Shown here piece after piece: positions 1 through 7,239 of a DNA stretch of 11,397 nucleotides. Every line of letters begins with the position of its first letter. Positions within the stretch are counted from its first letter, which is position 1. Below the pieces are notes generated by a model. The model made no database searches, was not told where the DNA came from, and was given only the letters and a program-made list of their open reading frames with translations. Made by a program: the position numbers and the translations under genes. Location: positions 1-11,397 of the forward strand of contig CAYSCH010000313.1 of assembly GCA_964429355.1 (NCBI GenBank), in the 5' to 3' direction. The stretch is from JAAYAY01 sp964429355. Its GTDB lineage: Bacteria; Planctomycetota; Planctomycetia; Pirellulales; Thermoguttaceae.

Positions 1-634
1 CCGCCAGATCGTCGAGAAGATCCAGCCGGGACAGCTCCCAACCTTCATGGTCGTTCAGCGTGGACAGTTGGAGGGCGTTATCTCGCTGCCGGACCTCGAC
101 CGCGTGCTCGCCGGCGATGCGCTCGCAAGCGTGGTAATTGCCGACGACATCATGACCGAGCCCGCGGTAAAAACCATGCCCGACCAGGAACTCTATCACG
201 CGCTCGAATTGTTCCGCCAGGTCGATTATGCCGTGCTCCCGGTCGTTTCTCGCAAACATCCAACCCGGTTTCTCGGTGTGCTCCAAAGGCGAAAGATTCT
301 CGACACGCTCTTCACCCATGTCGCCGGGCTCAAGGAGCTTGCGATCAGCGAACACAGGAGTCTGCTGGAGATCGACCAGGAGACGCGTTTGGAGCAGCTT
401 CTGGCGCCGGTGGGCGACGTCAATGGCCCGCATGTGCGGCGGCTCATGGTTCCGCTGGATGCCGTGGGCCTATCGGTTCGGGAGTCGGACTTCCGCAACC
501 GCTACGGTGTACAGATCGTGGCCATCGAGCATCCCGACGGTTCGATCCAGTGCCCGGCCGATCCGAACACCCGGCTCCAGGCAAGTCATCGGTTGCTGGT
601 GATCATGCAGTCCGAACCGGGCCCATCGCCATGA
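1..634 (+). CDS. CBS-pair/TrkA-C domain protein, 3' part (probably ClC-type chloride channel)
   Basis: The reading frame is open from base 2 and ends at TGA 632-634; the 5' part lies outside the window, so the first ATG at 47 is probably internal. About 210 codons are visible. The first ~100 residues resemble a pair of CBS domains: repeated 'GVI/GVL' strands, the 'DDIMTEPAVKTMPD' linker and 'VLPVV' before the second half. CBS pairs usually bind adenosyl ligands and regulate the attached protein. The last ~65 residues ('AVGLSVRESDFRNRYGVQIV' then 'RLQASHRLLVIM') match the TrkA-C (RCK-C) regulatory fold. CBS plus TrkA-C at a C-terminus is known for bacterial ClC chloride channels/antiporters, which I infer here; the transmembrane part is not visible, so another transporter or a stand-alone regulator remains possible. 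The next gene starts 177 bp downstream with a possible own promoter, so an operon is not evident. Confidence 0.75.
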   Translation, partial: RQIVEKIQPGQLPTFMVVQRGQLEGVISLPDLDRVLAGDALASVVIADDIMTEPAVKTMPDQELYHALELFRQVDYAVLPVVSRKHPTRFLGVLQRRKILDTLFTHVAGLKELAISEHRSLLEIDQETRLEQLLAPVGDVNGPHVRRLMVPLDAVGLSVRESDFRNRYGVQIVAIEHPDGSIQCPADPNTRLQASHRLLVIMQSEPGPSP

Positions 635-644
635 AGCTGATTGC

Positions 645-672
645 TTGCATTTCGCCCTGGCGGTGCTATGCT
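645..672 (+). promoter_or_regulatory. Possible extended -10 promoter for the DUF1080 gene
   Basis: TATGCT at 667-672 is preceded by TGC, giving an extended -10 (TGnTATGCT). A weak -35-like TTGCAT sits at 645-650 with a 16-nt spacer. The element lies just after the upstream stop codon and 139 bp before the chosen ATG. It was recognised by eye only, and -10-like strings are common. Confidence 0.3.
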
Positions 673-811
673 GGAGCCGTTTCGGCCCCCCGTTTCAAAG
701 CCGCTGACAGAACTGCCGATTGTGCACGTCCGTGCCCGTGGGCGACTCTCGCGTTTTGTCAGGGCTTCTTGCGCCGCCCAAACGCAGGATCAACACCTTT
801 TGAGCCAAGCC

Positions 812-1660
812 ATGAATTCTCCATTCCGCCGCACTACCCAATTTCTTCTCATCCTCGGTCTCATTTTCCTCGGGGTGTCTCCGCGGATCGGCGCCGCCGA
901 CAGGCCTGCGCCGATTGTTCCCACCGATGGCCCGATCAAGCTCTTCAACGGCAAGGACCTGGCCGGCCTTTACGTCTTCATGCAGGACACGAAATATGAA
1001 GACCCGCGAGACATCTTTACCGTTCACGACGGGCTCCTGCACATCTCTGGCAACGGGATCGGCGGGATCTCGACCGAAAAGGAATACGGCGATTACCACA
1101 TGATCTGCGAGTTCAAGTGGGGCGAGCGGACCTGGGGAAGCCGCGAGAAGTCCGCCCGTGACTCAGGCGTACTCGTCCACTGCACCGGTCCGGAGGGCGC
1201 CTACTCCGGGATTTGGATGGCCTCGATCGAGGCCCAGATCATCGAGGGGGGCGTGGGCGACATTCTCGTCGTTCCTGGAAACGATTCCGATGGCAAGCCT
1301 GTCCCGCTTTCCCTGACGGCCGACGTGGTCAAGGACCGCGACGGAGAAACCGTCTGGAGCAAGGAAGGGACCCCGCAGACGTTCGCCAGCGGACGGATCA
1401 ACTGGTGGGGCCGGGACCCGGACTGGAAGGACCAGCTCGGCTTCCGCGGCCCGAAGGATGTGGAAAGCCCCGCCGGCCAATGGACCCGCATGGACGTGAT
1501 CTGTGAGAACGACCGCATCACGATCAAGGTGAACGGAACGGTGGTCAACTGCGGCTACCAGGCCGTTCCCCAGGCCGGCAAGCTCACGTTCCAGACGGAA
1601 CTGGCCGAGATCTTCGTCCGCCGCTGGGAGTTGTGGCCGCTGGGCAAGGCGCCCCAGTAG
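812..1660 (+). CDS. Secreted 3-keto-disaccharide hydrolase (DUF1080) family protein
   Basis: This 282-residue protein starts at ATG 812, chosen because a signal peptide follows at once: basic n-region (FRR), hydrophobic core at residues 11-23, and a likely cleavage site after 'IGAA' (residue 29). An in-frame upstream TTG at 641 would add 57 residues without a signal peptide. The mature part opens with 'LFNGKDL' (44-50), the hallmark of the DUF1080 family (PF06439), followed by the expected β-sandwich features: 'DGLLHISGNGIGGISTEKEY', 'YGDYHMICEFKWG', 'SGVLVHC' and 'SIEAQIIEG'. Family members are exported glycan-active proteins; some hydrolyse 3-keto-glycosides, and planctomycetes carry many of them. 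The substrate cannot be read from the sequence. No clear Shine-Dalgarno precedes the ATG, and no partner gene is adjacent. Confidence 0.88.
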   Translation: MNSPFRRTTQFLLILGLIFLGVSPRIGAADRPAPIVPTDGPIKLFNGKDLAGLYVFMQDTKYEDPRDIFTVHDGLLHISGNGIGGISTEKEYGDYHMICEFKWGERTWGSREKSARDSGVLVHCTGPEGAYSGIWMASIEAQIIEGGVGDILVVPGNDSDGKPVPLSLTADVVKDRDGETVWSKEGTPQTFASGRINWWGRDPDWKDQLGFRGPKDVESPAGQWTRMDVICENDRITIKVNGTVVNCGYQAVPQAGKLTFQTELAEIFVRRWELWPLGKAPQ

Positions 1661-1772
1661 CAGTGTCTCTCTCTGTCCGGGTTCCCCGGGTCCCAGCCTG
1701 CAGATCAGGACCGGTGGCAATCCAGGCAATTGGTGCAGCGCACAGGACCGGCTGACGGAGTGCCATGCGCGC

Positions 1773-1837
1773 AAAAAAAGGCCCCCGGAAAGGTCGCGTC
1801 CCAGGGGGGCGAAGGACACGAGAACTTTTCCGGGAGC
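1773..1837 (-). terminator. Strong minus-strand intrinsic terminator
   Basis: On the minus strand an 11-bp outer stem (arms 1827-1837 and 1781-1791, one G-U pair) encloses an 8-bp inner stem (1814-1821 with 1794-1801, one G-U). Two bases later there are seven Us (A-run at 1773-1779). The plus strand has no T-run after the hairpin, so the polarity is clear. No protein gene ends just upstream on that strand. Confidence 0.6.
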
Positions 1838-2031
1838 GATTGGATGGCTCACAGTGGAACCACCGTCGGCACGAGGCCTCGGGCGCTTGCCCTGACCGGC
1901 CCGTCTCAACTCGAAGCGCGTCCGCTTCGGCATCCGTGCCTGCGGTAGTGCACTTCGCGGTCCGCAGGAACCCGTTCGCTACAACGTGTTCCCCATGCTG
2001 AACCTTGATGCACGAGAAACCTTTCGGCTTC
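1773..2031 (-). ncRNA. Candidate structured RNA ending in an intrinsic terminator
   Basis: Read on the minus strand from 2031 down, successive stems can be drawn. (a) GAAGCC-GAAA-GGUUUC, a 6-bp hairpin with a GNRA tetraloop (2016-2031). (b) GGAAC/GUUCC plus CGUU/AACG (1967-1992). (c) CCUGCGG/CCGCAGG (1939-1968), sharing two bases with its neighbours. (d) A closing stem GGCACG/CGUGCC (1868-1873 with 1935-1940) that encloses CGAAGCG/CGCUUCG (1912-1929) and GGGC/GCCC (1881-1892), so a three-way junction. (e) The terminator at 1773-1837. There is no coding frame of quality across it. It matches no RNA family I recognise; RNase P, tmRNA and SRP signature strings were not seen. The 5' end and promoter are unknown. 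GC-rich DNA forms hairpins by chance, so the case rests on the ordered series plus the terminator. Confidence 0.35.
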
Positions 2032-2229
2032 CCTTCGCCGTTCATCCTTGAACGACGTCATGAATCACTCATGAGGCGGGCAGGATAAGGATAATCCGAA
2101 AACGCGTCAAGGCCGACTTTCTGAAGAAATGGGAGAGAATTCTCGGCTCTCGGCAATGGCGTGGAAGTACGTTTTGCAGAACAAGTTGCGATCGCTGTCC
2201 ACGGGCGATCCTCCCGCCGGTCGAGAACG

Positions 2230-2293
2230 AAAAAAAGGAAGGCACGATCCACAACGTTTCCGCCACGGGAAAACGTCGTCGATCGCGCCTTCC
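2230..2293 (-). terminator. Long minus-strand intrinsic terminator
   Basis: On the minus strand a hairpin of 57 nt (2237-2293) pairs at 24 of 25 stem positions. The outer 13-bp arm is GGAAGGCGCGATC with one G-U pair; a single G-G mismatch follows, then 11 more pairs, and a 7-nt loop (CCGUGGC). It is followed directly by seven Us (A-run at 2230-2236). It lies about 540 bp past the stop of the minus-strand transporter gene. It could end that gene's long 3' UTR, end a separate short transcript, or be a copy of an inverted-repeat element. Confidence 0.65.
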
Positions 2294-2836
2294 AATCAGC
2301 GCAAATGCAAGCCGCAGTCGGATCGGTATTGCACCAATCGGCGGATCCGTCCGGGAGGCTCCATCTTGCGTGGACGACAACGGCTTCCAAGTGCCTTGTC
2401 GGCCCGACATCGCCAGTTTACGGCAGACTCCCTTCACGATTGCTCGTGAATCTTACCGAACTTGGATGACTGGCCGGCCCTGCAACTTCAGGATGCCGCA
2501 CCAAGGCGTGGCCAGCCACGCCGTCAGGGAAATGTAGCCCAGGAATCAGCAGCGCCAAATCCGTTTCCAAGAACTTACACCAAGTTGCGCCGATCCAGAC
2601 AGGGTGATGACCCTCACCTGGACATCCGCCGGGGCTCCGTACGGCTTTACGGCAAGTTTATACCATCCGCAATGCCCTTGTGGACCGTCGTTACCAGGTA
2701 TAGGGTTTGGGCGGCGGGCCCCGAGTGGTGAAATACCCCCTGTTTTGCGGGGCCGGGAGATTACCGCCCCTCAACTCCAGCCAGCCAAGCCACTTCAACA
2801 GCGGCTGGGCCGGTGGACGGGGCCGGGCCAGTTGGA

Positions 2837-4282
2837 TCAGTGCCTGCCGGGTGGCTCGACATGGATCACGACCCGGCCGATCTGACGGACCTCGGATCGC
2901 AAGTTGCTCTCCATACGTTCGGTCATTTCGTGAGCGTCGGTGATCGTTATCGCGGGATCGAGCGTGCAATGGCAAGAGACGGCCAGTTCGTCGCCGGTTC
3001 GCTGCACCGAGATGTCGTGGACGTTAACCGGTGGCGACTGCTGACGGCCGAATTTCCGGAGAGCTCGTTCAACCTCGGGTTTACCGGTAGGCAAGGCGGG
3101 GTATTCTTCCACGTTACTTCCGGTCGGCTCGATATGAGTGACGATCCGCTTCAGTTGGGGAACATCCTTCCGAAGCTCGCGTTCGAAGGCCGTCACCTGG
3201 TCGTGCGCCTCGCTCACGCTAAGCGTGTCGGAGACTTCCAGGTGCAGTTCGACGGCCAGATCGGCCGCATCCTGGTAGATGCGGATCCCATGGGCCCCGA
3301 GTCCCTGGCGTGCCGCCAGGACGCGGATCGTGGTCTGCAGCGGTTCGTTGTCGCGGGCTTCGGGTTCCACGTGAACGACGACATCCGCCTTCGGAAGGAT
3401 TTCGCGGACACGGCATTCGATCTCGTCGGCAATCTCGTGAGTCCTCGCGAACGAAATGGCATGATCGACGGCCACCGTAAGGTCGGCAAAATAGTCGGCT
3501 CCGCTCAGACGCAGACGGAGGCGTTTGACGCGTTCGACTCCGTCGACGGCGCGAATGGCAGTTTCCACATCGCGCCGTAGTCCCTCGGGGACCGCATCCA
3601 GGAGGTCGGCGACCGACTTCTTTCCCAGACGGAAGCTGACGCCGATCACGATCAGGGCAACCCCCAAGGCGGCAGCCGAGTCGGCGTGCTCCATCCAGGT
3701 CCACCCTGCGTCAGCCAACCGAACGCCAGCCAGCCCCACCAGCACCACCAGCGAGGACCAAACGTCGGTGGAGAAATGCAGGGCATCGGCTTCGAGGGCC
3801 TGGCTGTTGTGTTTTCGGGCGGCCCGCAGGAGGGCCCGGCTTCGAGAGACATCGATGACGATCGAAACGGTGATCACTGCAAAGGCCCAGAAGTTGGCAT
3901 CCACCGCCTCGTGGCGGCCAAAGAACAACCGCCCCGTCGCTTCGTAGACGATCCAGATGCACGTCACCAGAAGGAGGAGCGTTTCGACCAGGGCCGACAG
4001 GTTCTCGAATTTTCCGTGCCCGTAGGTATGTTCGGCGTCGGCCGGCTTGCCCGAGATCCGCACCGCCCAGAGAGTGATTCCGGCGGCCACCAGATCCAAC
4101 GCCGAATGGGCGGCCTCGGAGAGGACGCCGAGGCTGTTGGTCGAGATTCCCACGACAAGTTTCGTGGTCGTCAGGGCAAAGGCGGCCATCAACGACCCGA
4201 ACGCCACCACGCGTTTTTCGCGCAAGGCTTCATCCGAGAGGGCGTGGATATCGTTGTGAGGTTGGTCGGGCATAGAAGCCAT
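2837..4282 (-). CDS. Cation diffusion facilitator with three C-terminal regulatory modules
   Basis: This is an inner-membrane divalent-metal/H+ antiporter of the CDF family (PF01545). From ATG 4280-4282 it has 481 residues; ATG 4271-4273 (MPDQ) is an equal alternative, and the open frame upstream of these does not resemble the family. Transmembrane helices occupy about residues 25-220. The metal-site motifs are HSALD (H59/D63) and HFSTD (H169/D173), both HxxxD, the pattern of Zn-type members; the conserved loop HTYGHGKFE is at 85-93. The cytoplasmic tail is unusually long: modules at about 227-307, 308-386 and 387-477 each end in an HVEP/HIEP motif after a helix ('RTHEIADE', 'SEAHDQV', 'TDAHEMTE'). 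Each resembles the ZT-dimer fold, normally present once. The gene is divergent from the 4680 cluster. No Shine-Dalgarno is evident. Confidence 0.9.
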   Translation of the reverse strand: MASMPDQPHNDIHALSDEALREKRVVAFGSLMAAFALTTTKLVVGISTNSLGVLSEAAHSALDLVAAGITLWAVRISGKPADAEHTYGHGKFENLSALVETLLLLVTCIWIVYEATGRLFFGRHEAVDANFWAFAVITVSIVIDVSRSRALLRAARKHNSQALEADALHFSTDVWSSLVVLVGLAGVRLADAGWTWMEHADSAAALGVALIVIGVSFRLGKKSVADLLDAVPEGLRRDVETAIRAVDGVERVKRLRLRLSGADYFADLTVAVDHAISFARTHEIADEIECRVREILPKADVVVHVEPEARDNEPLQTTIRVLAARQGLGAHGIRIYQDAADLAVELHLEVSDTLSVSEAHDQVTAFERELRKDVPQLKRIVTHIEPTGSNVEEYPALPTGKPEVERALRKFGRQQSPPVNVHDISVQRTGDELAVSCHCTLDPAITITDAHEMTERMESNLRSEVRQIGRVVIHVEPPGRH

Positions 4283-4679
4283 TTTCGCGATGCCGGTGAT
4301 TGCCTGCAAGGAGTGTTTTTGACGAAGCCGCAGTGCAGTGTGGCAAGGTGTATCGCGACGCATTCTCAGACACAGTATCAATTCCGAAAAGCGGTTACAG
4401 ATCCGCGACGAAAGTTCCTGCTGGAATCGCCACAGATACTGGAATTGGCCCTGAAAGATTGCCGCAAAACGATGAGTCGCCCACGGGCGGCGATGCACAC
4501 GACCAGTCATTCTCGTATCGGCTCTGGGACGCGAATCCGACAATATGTCGGCAATCGCCGCCCAAAGGGCATGGTATCTACACAGTCTGTCCAATGGATG
4601 GGAGAATGGCGGCGCTCTGTTCGGGAAGAACCGTCTGGGACACCCCGCCCTCCGTCTGCCTGAGCCGTGGAGAGCTGAG
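4283..4679. other. Divergent intergenic region
   Basis: This 397-bp stretch separates the minus-strand CDF gene from the plus-strand cluster and should hold both promoters, but no convincing -35/-10 pair was found. A perfect short inverted repeat CCGACA-ATA-TGTCGG at 4537-4551 could be an operator. Both flanking frames stay open into this region, yet the translations lose all resemblance to the genes. Confidence 0.4.
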
Positions 4680-5597
4680 ATGCGAAACTTGAGAAACGGT
4701 TTCAAAACTACGATAGAAGCCTCCCACGGGCAGGAATCACCGGAATCGCCGCATGTCTTGAGATCGGTTCTAAGGTTTGCCGGTCTCTGCGGCGTGCTGA
4801 TGGTTCTGGTCGGTGGTCCGGTCGCGGGCCTGGCCCAGGAGCCAAAGCCGGCGGAAGGGCCGCGGCTGGATGGACTGGTGCCGCGATGGGAGGCGGGCGA
4901 TCGCTGGGTGGTGGAAACGGTGAGCCGGCCACTTCACGTTCGGGCGGAAGCCTCCCCAACCGTGTACGCTCCACCTCTGCGATGGCAATTCGATGTTTCA
5001 CCGTCGAAGAAACCGCTCTCGGAAGACTGTTTCTGTGTGGAGGTAAGGTGCGAGGGGGATGTCGAGGGGACTGCGAGAACCGTGTTCTGGCTCGATCGGC
5101 ACTCCTTTACTCTGCGGCAGATCACGATCTGCCTGCCCATTGTCGGCGGCTTCGAAGAGATGACGATGAGCTACGACTCGGGCTCGGGTCAGCCCGCCCC
5201 GATCCTCGGGCCGCTTTCGGCATTGCCGATCGACACGCCCGTGCTGTATGCGGGCACGAAGGGAATGCAGACCTTCAGCTACACGTCGTACTGCAGAGCC
5301 AGGGAGCGGAAGGAACTGGGGGATGTAGGGTTTTCCTGCCAGGTGGAACAGGAGATCCACGAGGTGCCGCAAGATGAGGTCGCCCGATTGCTGAACCAGC
5401 ATTTTGCGAAGTCGCTTGTCGAGGATCCGTTCGCCAAGAGCCTGACGGATCGGCCAATGACGGAAGTGCGACTCAAGGCGCAGGGTCGAGAAATTCGTCA
5501 ACTGTGGCAGGCGAATCGTCCCTGGCCGATCTACTGCGACAACGGCTACACGGTGTCGCGGTTGGTGTCGGTGGATCGGAAGGAGGGGCAGCCATGA
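4680..5597 (+). CDS. Exported protein of unknown function, first gene of the TGase-caspase cluster
   Basis: I do not recognise the family. The ATG at 4680 follows GGAG at 4669-4672 with 7 nt spacing and gives 305 residues; the in-frame ATG at 4545 lacks this. The N-terminus has a long polar stretch, then a hydrophobic core at about 31-50 ('LRFAGLCGVLMVLVGG') and 'GLAQ', so export by Sec is likely. The mature part opens with 'PRWEAGDRWVVET', a pattern seen in exported β-rich proteins, and carries seven cysteines (117, 119, 124, 151, 205, 220, 286), including CFC and a C-terminal 'WPIYCDNGY'. Several could form disulfides outside the cytoplasm. The stop overlaps the next start (ATGA), so the two are probably translationally coupled. 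That coupling is the only clue to role: a partner, substrate or inhibitor of the enzyme encoded next. Confidence is high that it is a gene, low for function. Confidence 0.8.
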   Translation: MRNLRNGFKTTIEASHGQESPESPHVLRSVLRFAGLCGVLMVLVGGPVAGLAQEPKPAEGPRLDGLVPRWEAGDRWVVETVSRPLHVRAEASPTVYAPPLRWQFDVSPSKKPLSEDCFCVEVRCEGDVEGTARTVFWLDRHSFTLRQITICLPIVGGFEEMTMSYDSGSGQPAPILGPLSALPIDTPVLYAGTKGMQTFSYTSYCRARERKELGDVGFSCQVEQEIHEVPQDEVARLLNQHFAKSLVEDPFAKSLTDRPMTEVRLKAQGREIRQLWQANRPWPIYCDNGYTVSRLVSVDRKEGQP

Positions 5598-7159
5598 GGA
5601 CGCTGTGGATTGCCGTGCTGGGGCTGGTGATTCTGTCCACTTCGGCAACCGGTGCGCAGGATGCCGTCGAGGAAGGGGTAGCCAGACGGATTCCCTGGTC
5701 CGGATACTGGTGGCCTGTTGCCAAGGGCGAATTGCTCGGGCCGCTGGAAAAATACGACTCCCTTTCCGGCAGACACGCCCAGTGGTGGGAACTGGAGAAT
5801 AAGCCGCCTGGCCCCCAGGTTCCTGCCTGGCACGGCTACTGTCACGGGTGGTCGGCGGCCGCGATCCTGGAGCGAGAGCCGGCAGTGGAACAAGTTGCCA
5901 GAAGTATCCCGGGGCAGCCGCCGGTTGCGATATCGGTTGGAGATCAGAAGGGTTGGCTTTCGGCAAGCCACGCCTTCGATGTGGCGAACTACTACGGCGA
6001 CCGCTACGGGGATGGCGAGGGGAGCGAAGACCTCCAGGACATGGCTCCCGACATGCTGTGGCAGTTGCTGAAGATGTTCATCAAGGAGCACGGCGTGGGG
6101 ATCGTGATGGACCTGGATGCGGGCGAGCAGGTCTGGAATTATCCCGTGTTTGCCTATCGGATTCAGTACCATCCCAGCCCATTGGGTGACGGTTGGTTCG
6201 AAGGTCTTCTCCAGTTGTGTGCCGCCGACGATTCGGTGCCGCCCGAGTTTCTGGGAACCGTCCCCCATTTGCAGAACTATACGTTCGAGTTCCAGCTACG
6301 GGGCGGTGCCGTGGTCATGGGCACCGGGCGCTGGACCGGCTACAGCGTGATGAACCACCCCGACTTCGCCTGGTACCCTTACGTTCCCACGCCCGAGAAT
6401 CCGGAGATCGATTACAAGACGGTGAAAAGTCTGGTGGGCGCCACGGGCGGGGCGGATGGGCCGATCAACAGCCGATTGGACGGCTGGCTGGGCTACGGGG
6501 GCGATAGGACCGATGCCACGGCGGCGGGCAGCGATACACCCCTGCCCCTCAGTCCATTGCAGCTCGTGGCGGCGATCGTCGACAAGACGTCCGATTTCGG
6601 GCTCGACGCCCGGCTCACGGAGTTCGGCAAAGTGCAGTACCGGACGGGCGAGCCGTTTGCGATTGCCGGTGCTTCGGAGGAAGATGGATACGTCTATGTT
6701 CTGCATGTCTCGCCGGAAGGAGACTTGAGGCTGCTCTATCCGACACCGGACGGCGACAACCGCATTTCCGCAGGGGCGACCTTCGAGGTGCCCGGCCCGG
6801 CAGTCGGCCATTGCCTGACGACCGAGCCATTTGGCAATCACCGCATCAAGGTTCTCGTGACCAAACGGCGGCTATCGCTGACCGGGCTGGATCGCAGCAG
6901 GCCTGGCGGAGCTGTGGGGAAGGTGAAGACGGACTCGGCCGGGAAGATGGGGAAGGCCGACTCCGGCCGCGATTCGGCCGCCTGGCAGGGTTACGGCTTC
7001 CGGCTCTTTCCGACCCAGCACAAGCAGATCAAGACGCTACTGACCGACTACGTGCACAGCAAGAGTCTTGAGGACGAACCAATCGGCCAGATCGATACCG
7101 GGCAGGTGCTGGGTAAGTTTGCCCAGGACGAGATCACGTATTACGTCGGCCCAAAGTAG
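5594..7159 (+). CDS. Exported transglutaminase-elicitor-like protein with C-terminal DUF4384 domain
   Basis: The protein has 521 residues. ATG 5594 overlaps the upstream TGA and follows GGAGG (5582-5587 region) at normal spacing. The signal peptide is residues 1-21 ('SATGA'). Residues 34-275 resemble the transglutaminase-elicitor family (PF16683; oomycete and bacterial members): 'WSGYWWP' (35-41), 'WHGYCHGW' with the likely nucleophile Cys83 followed by 'SAAAI' and 'EP', 'SHAFDVANYYGDRYGDG' (125-141), 'QVWNYPVFAY' (179-188) and 'ENPEIDY' (268-274). Such enzymes join or deamidate glutamine side chains; the His and Asp of the triad were not assigned. Residues about 333-425 match DUF4384 ('YRTGEPFAIAG', 'GYVYVLHVSPEGDLRLLYPT'), a domain often fused to caspases and present in the next gene. 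A Gly/Lys/Arg-rich linker (430-465) leads to a ~55-residue tail. Assignment is by motif only; activity is inferred. Confidence 0.72.
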   Translation: MRTLWIAVLGLVILSTSATGAQDAVEEGVARRIPWSGYWWPVAKGELLGPLEKYDSLSGRHAQWWELENKPPGPQVPAWHGYCHGWSAAAILEREPAVEQVARSIPGQPPVAISVGDQKGWLSASHAFDVANYYGDRYGDGEGSEDLQDMAPDMLWQLLKMFIKEHGVGIVMDLDAGEQVWNYPVFAYRIQYHPSPLGDGWFEGLLQLCAADDSVPPEFLGTVPHLQNYTFEFQLRGGAVVMGTGRWTGYSVMNHPDFAWYPYVPTPENPEIDYKTVKSLVGATGGADGPINSRLDGWLGYGGDRTDATAAGSDTPLPLSPLQLVAAIVDKTSDFGLDARLTEFGKVQYRTGEPFAIAGASEEDGYVYVLHVSPEGDLRLLYPTPDGDNRISAGATFEVPGPAVGHCLTTEPFGNHRIKVLVTKRRLSLTGLDRSRPGGAVGKVKTDSAGKMGKADSGRDSAAWQGYGFRLFPTQHKQIKTLLTDYVHSKSLEDEPIGQIDTGQVLGKFAQDEITYYVGPK

Positions 7160-7204
7160 GTCAGGCTGTGCCTGACACATGGATCCTGTCAGGCACAGCC
7201 TGAC
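7160..7204. repeat. Perfect 18-bp inverted repeat with nested palindromes
   Basis: GTCAGGCTGTGCCTGACA (7160-7177) and its exact reverse complement (7187-7204) flank a 9-bp spacer containing GGATCC. Each arm is itself a 7-bp hairpin (GTCAGGC-TGT-GCCTGAC). It begins on the base after the TAG of the transglutaminase-like gene. No T-run follows, so it is not a classical terminator. It may be a REP-like genomic repeat, an mRNA-stabilising hairpin between the two genes, or an operator. Confidence 0.85.
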
Positions 7205-7218
7205 TTGCGGAGGGGAGA

Positions 7219-7239
7219 ATGCGAGGATTTGAGCGATGA
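7219..7239 (+). promoter_or_regulatory. Possible 6-codon leader minigene before the metacaspase
   Basis: ATG 7219 follows AGGGGAG (7211-7217) and reads MRGFER, ending at TGA 7237-7239, which overlaps the metacaspase ATG at 7236-7238. This could couple translation by re-initiation. The metacaspase also has its own GAGGA (7223-7227), 8 nt before its start, so the minigene may be chance. Confidence 0.2.

Larger units (their letters stand above)
1661..2836. other. 1.18-kb region without a convincing protein gene
   Basis: Open frames here are short, change frame against one another and show no recognisable domain, signal peptide or ribosome binding site. On the minus strand the region holds two 57-nt hairpins, each followed by seven Us (listed as terminators), and a run of smaller hairpins at 1868-2031 (listed as a candidate RNA). 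A near-palindrome TCATGA-N5-TCATGA lies at 2058-2074. Between about 2300 and 2836 I see nothing definite; this stretch lies downstream of the minus-strand transporter gene. Confidence 0.6.

Noticed and set aside
1705..1848. Minus-strand frame ending in CTNCLDCHRS, with a CxxCH haem-like motif.
   Set aside because: The open stretch is under 50 codons, has no ATG, and runs through the terminator hairpin at 1773-1837; the motif may be chance or a decayed gene end.
1163..1933. 256-codon minus-strand open frame.
   Set aside because: It is antisense to the DUF1080 gene and crosses the terminator; no domain is recognisable.
2462..2731. 89-codon plus-strand frame in the gene-free region.
   Set aside because: No ribosome binding site, no domain, and composition typical of random GC-rich frames.
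4537..4551. CCGACA-ATA-TGTCGG inverted repeat as an operator of the 4680 cluster.
   Set aside because: Only 6 bp per arm, one copy, and no promoter could be placed next to it; kept only as a note in the intergenic entry.
4283..4705. Upstream in-frame extension of the CDF gene (141 extra codons on the minus strand).
   Set aside because: Its translation is Arg/His/Pro-rich, has no similarity to the family, and overlaps the start of the divergent gene at 4680.
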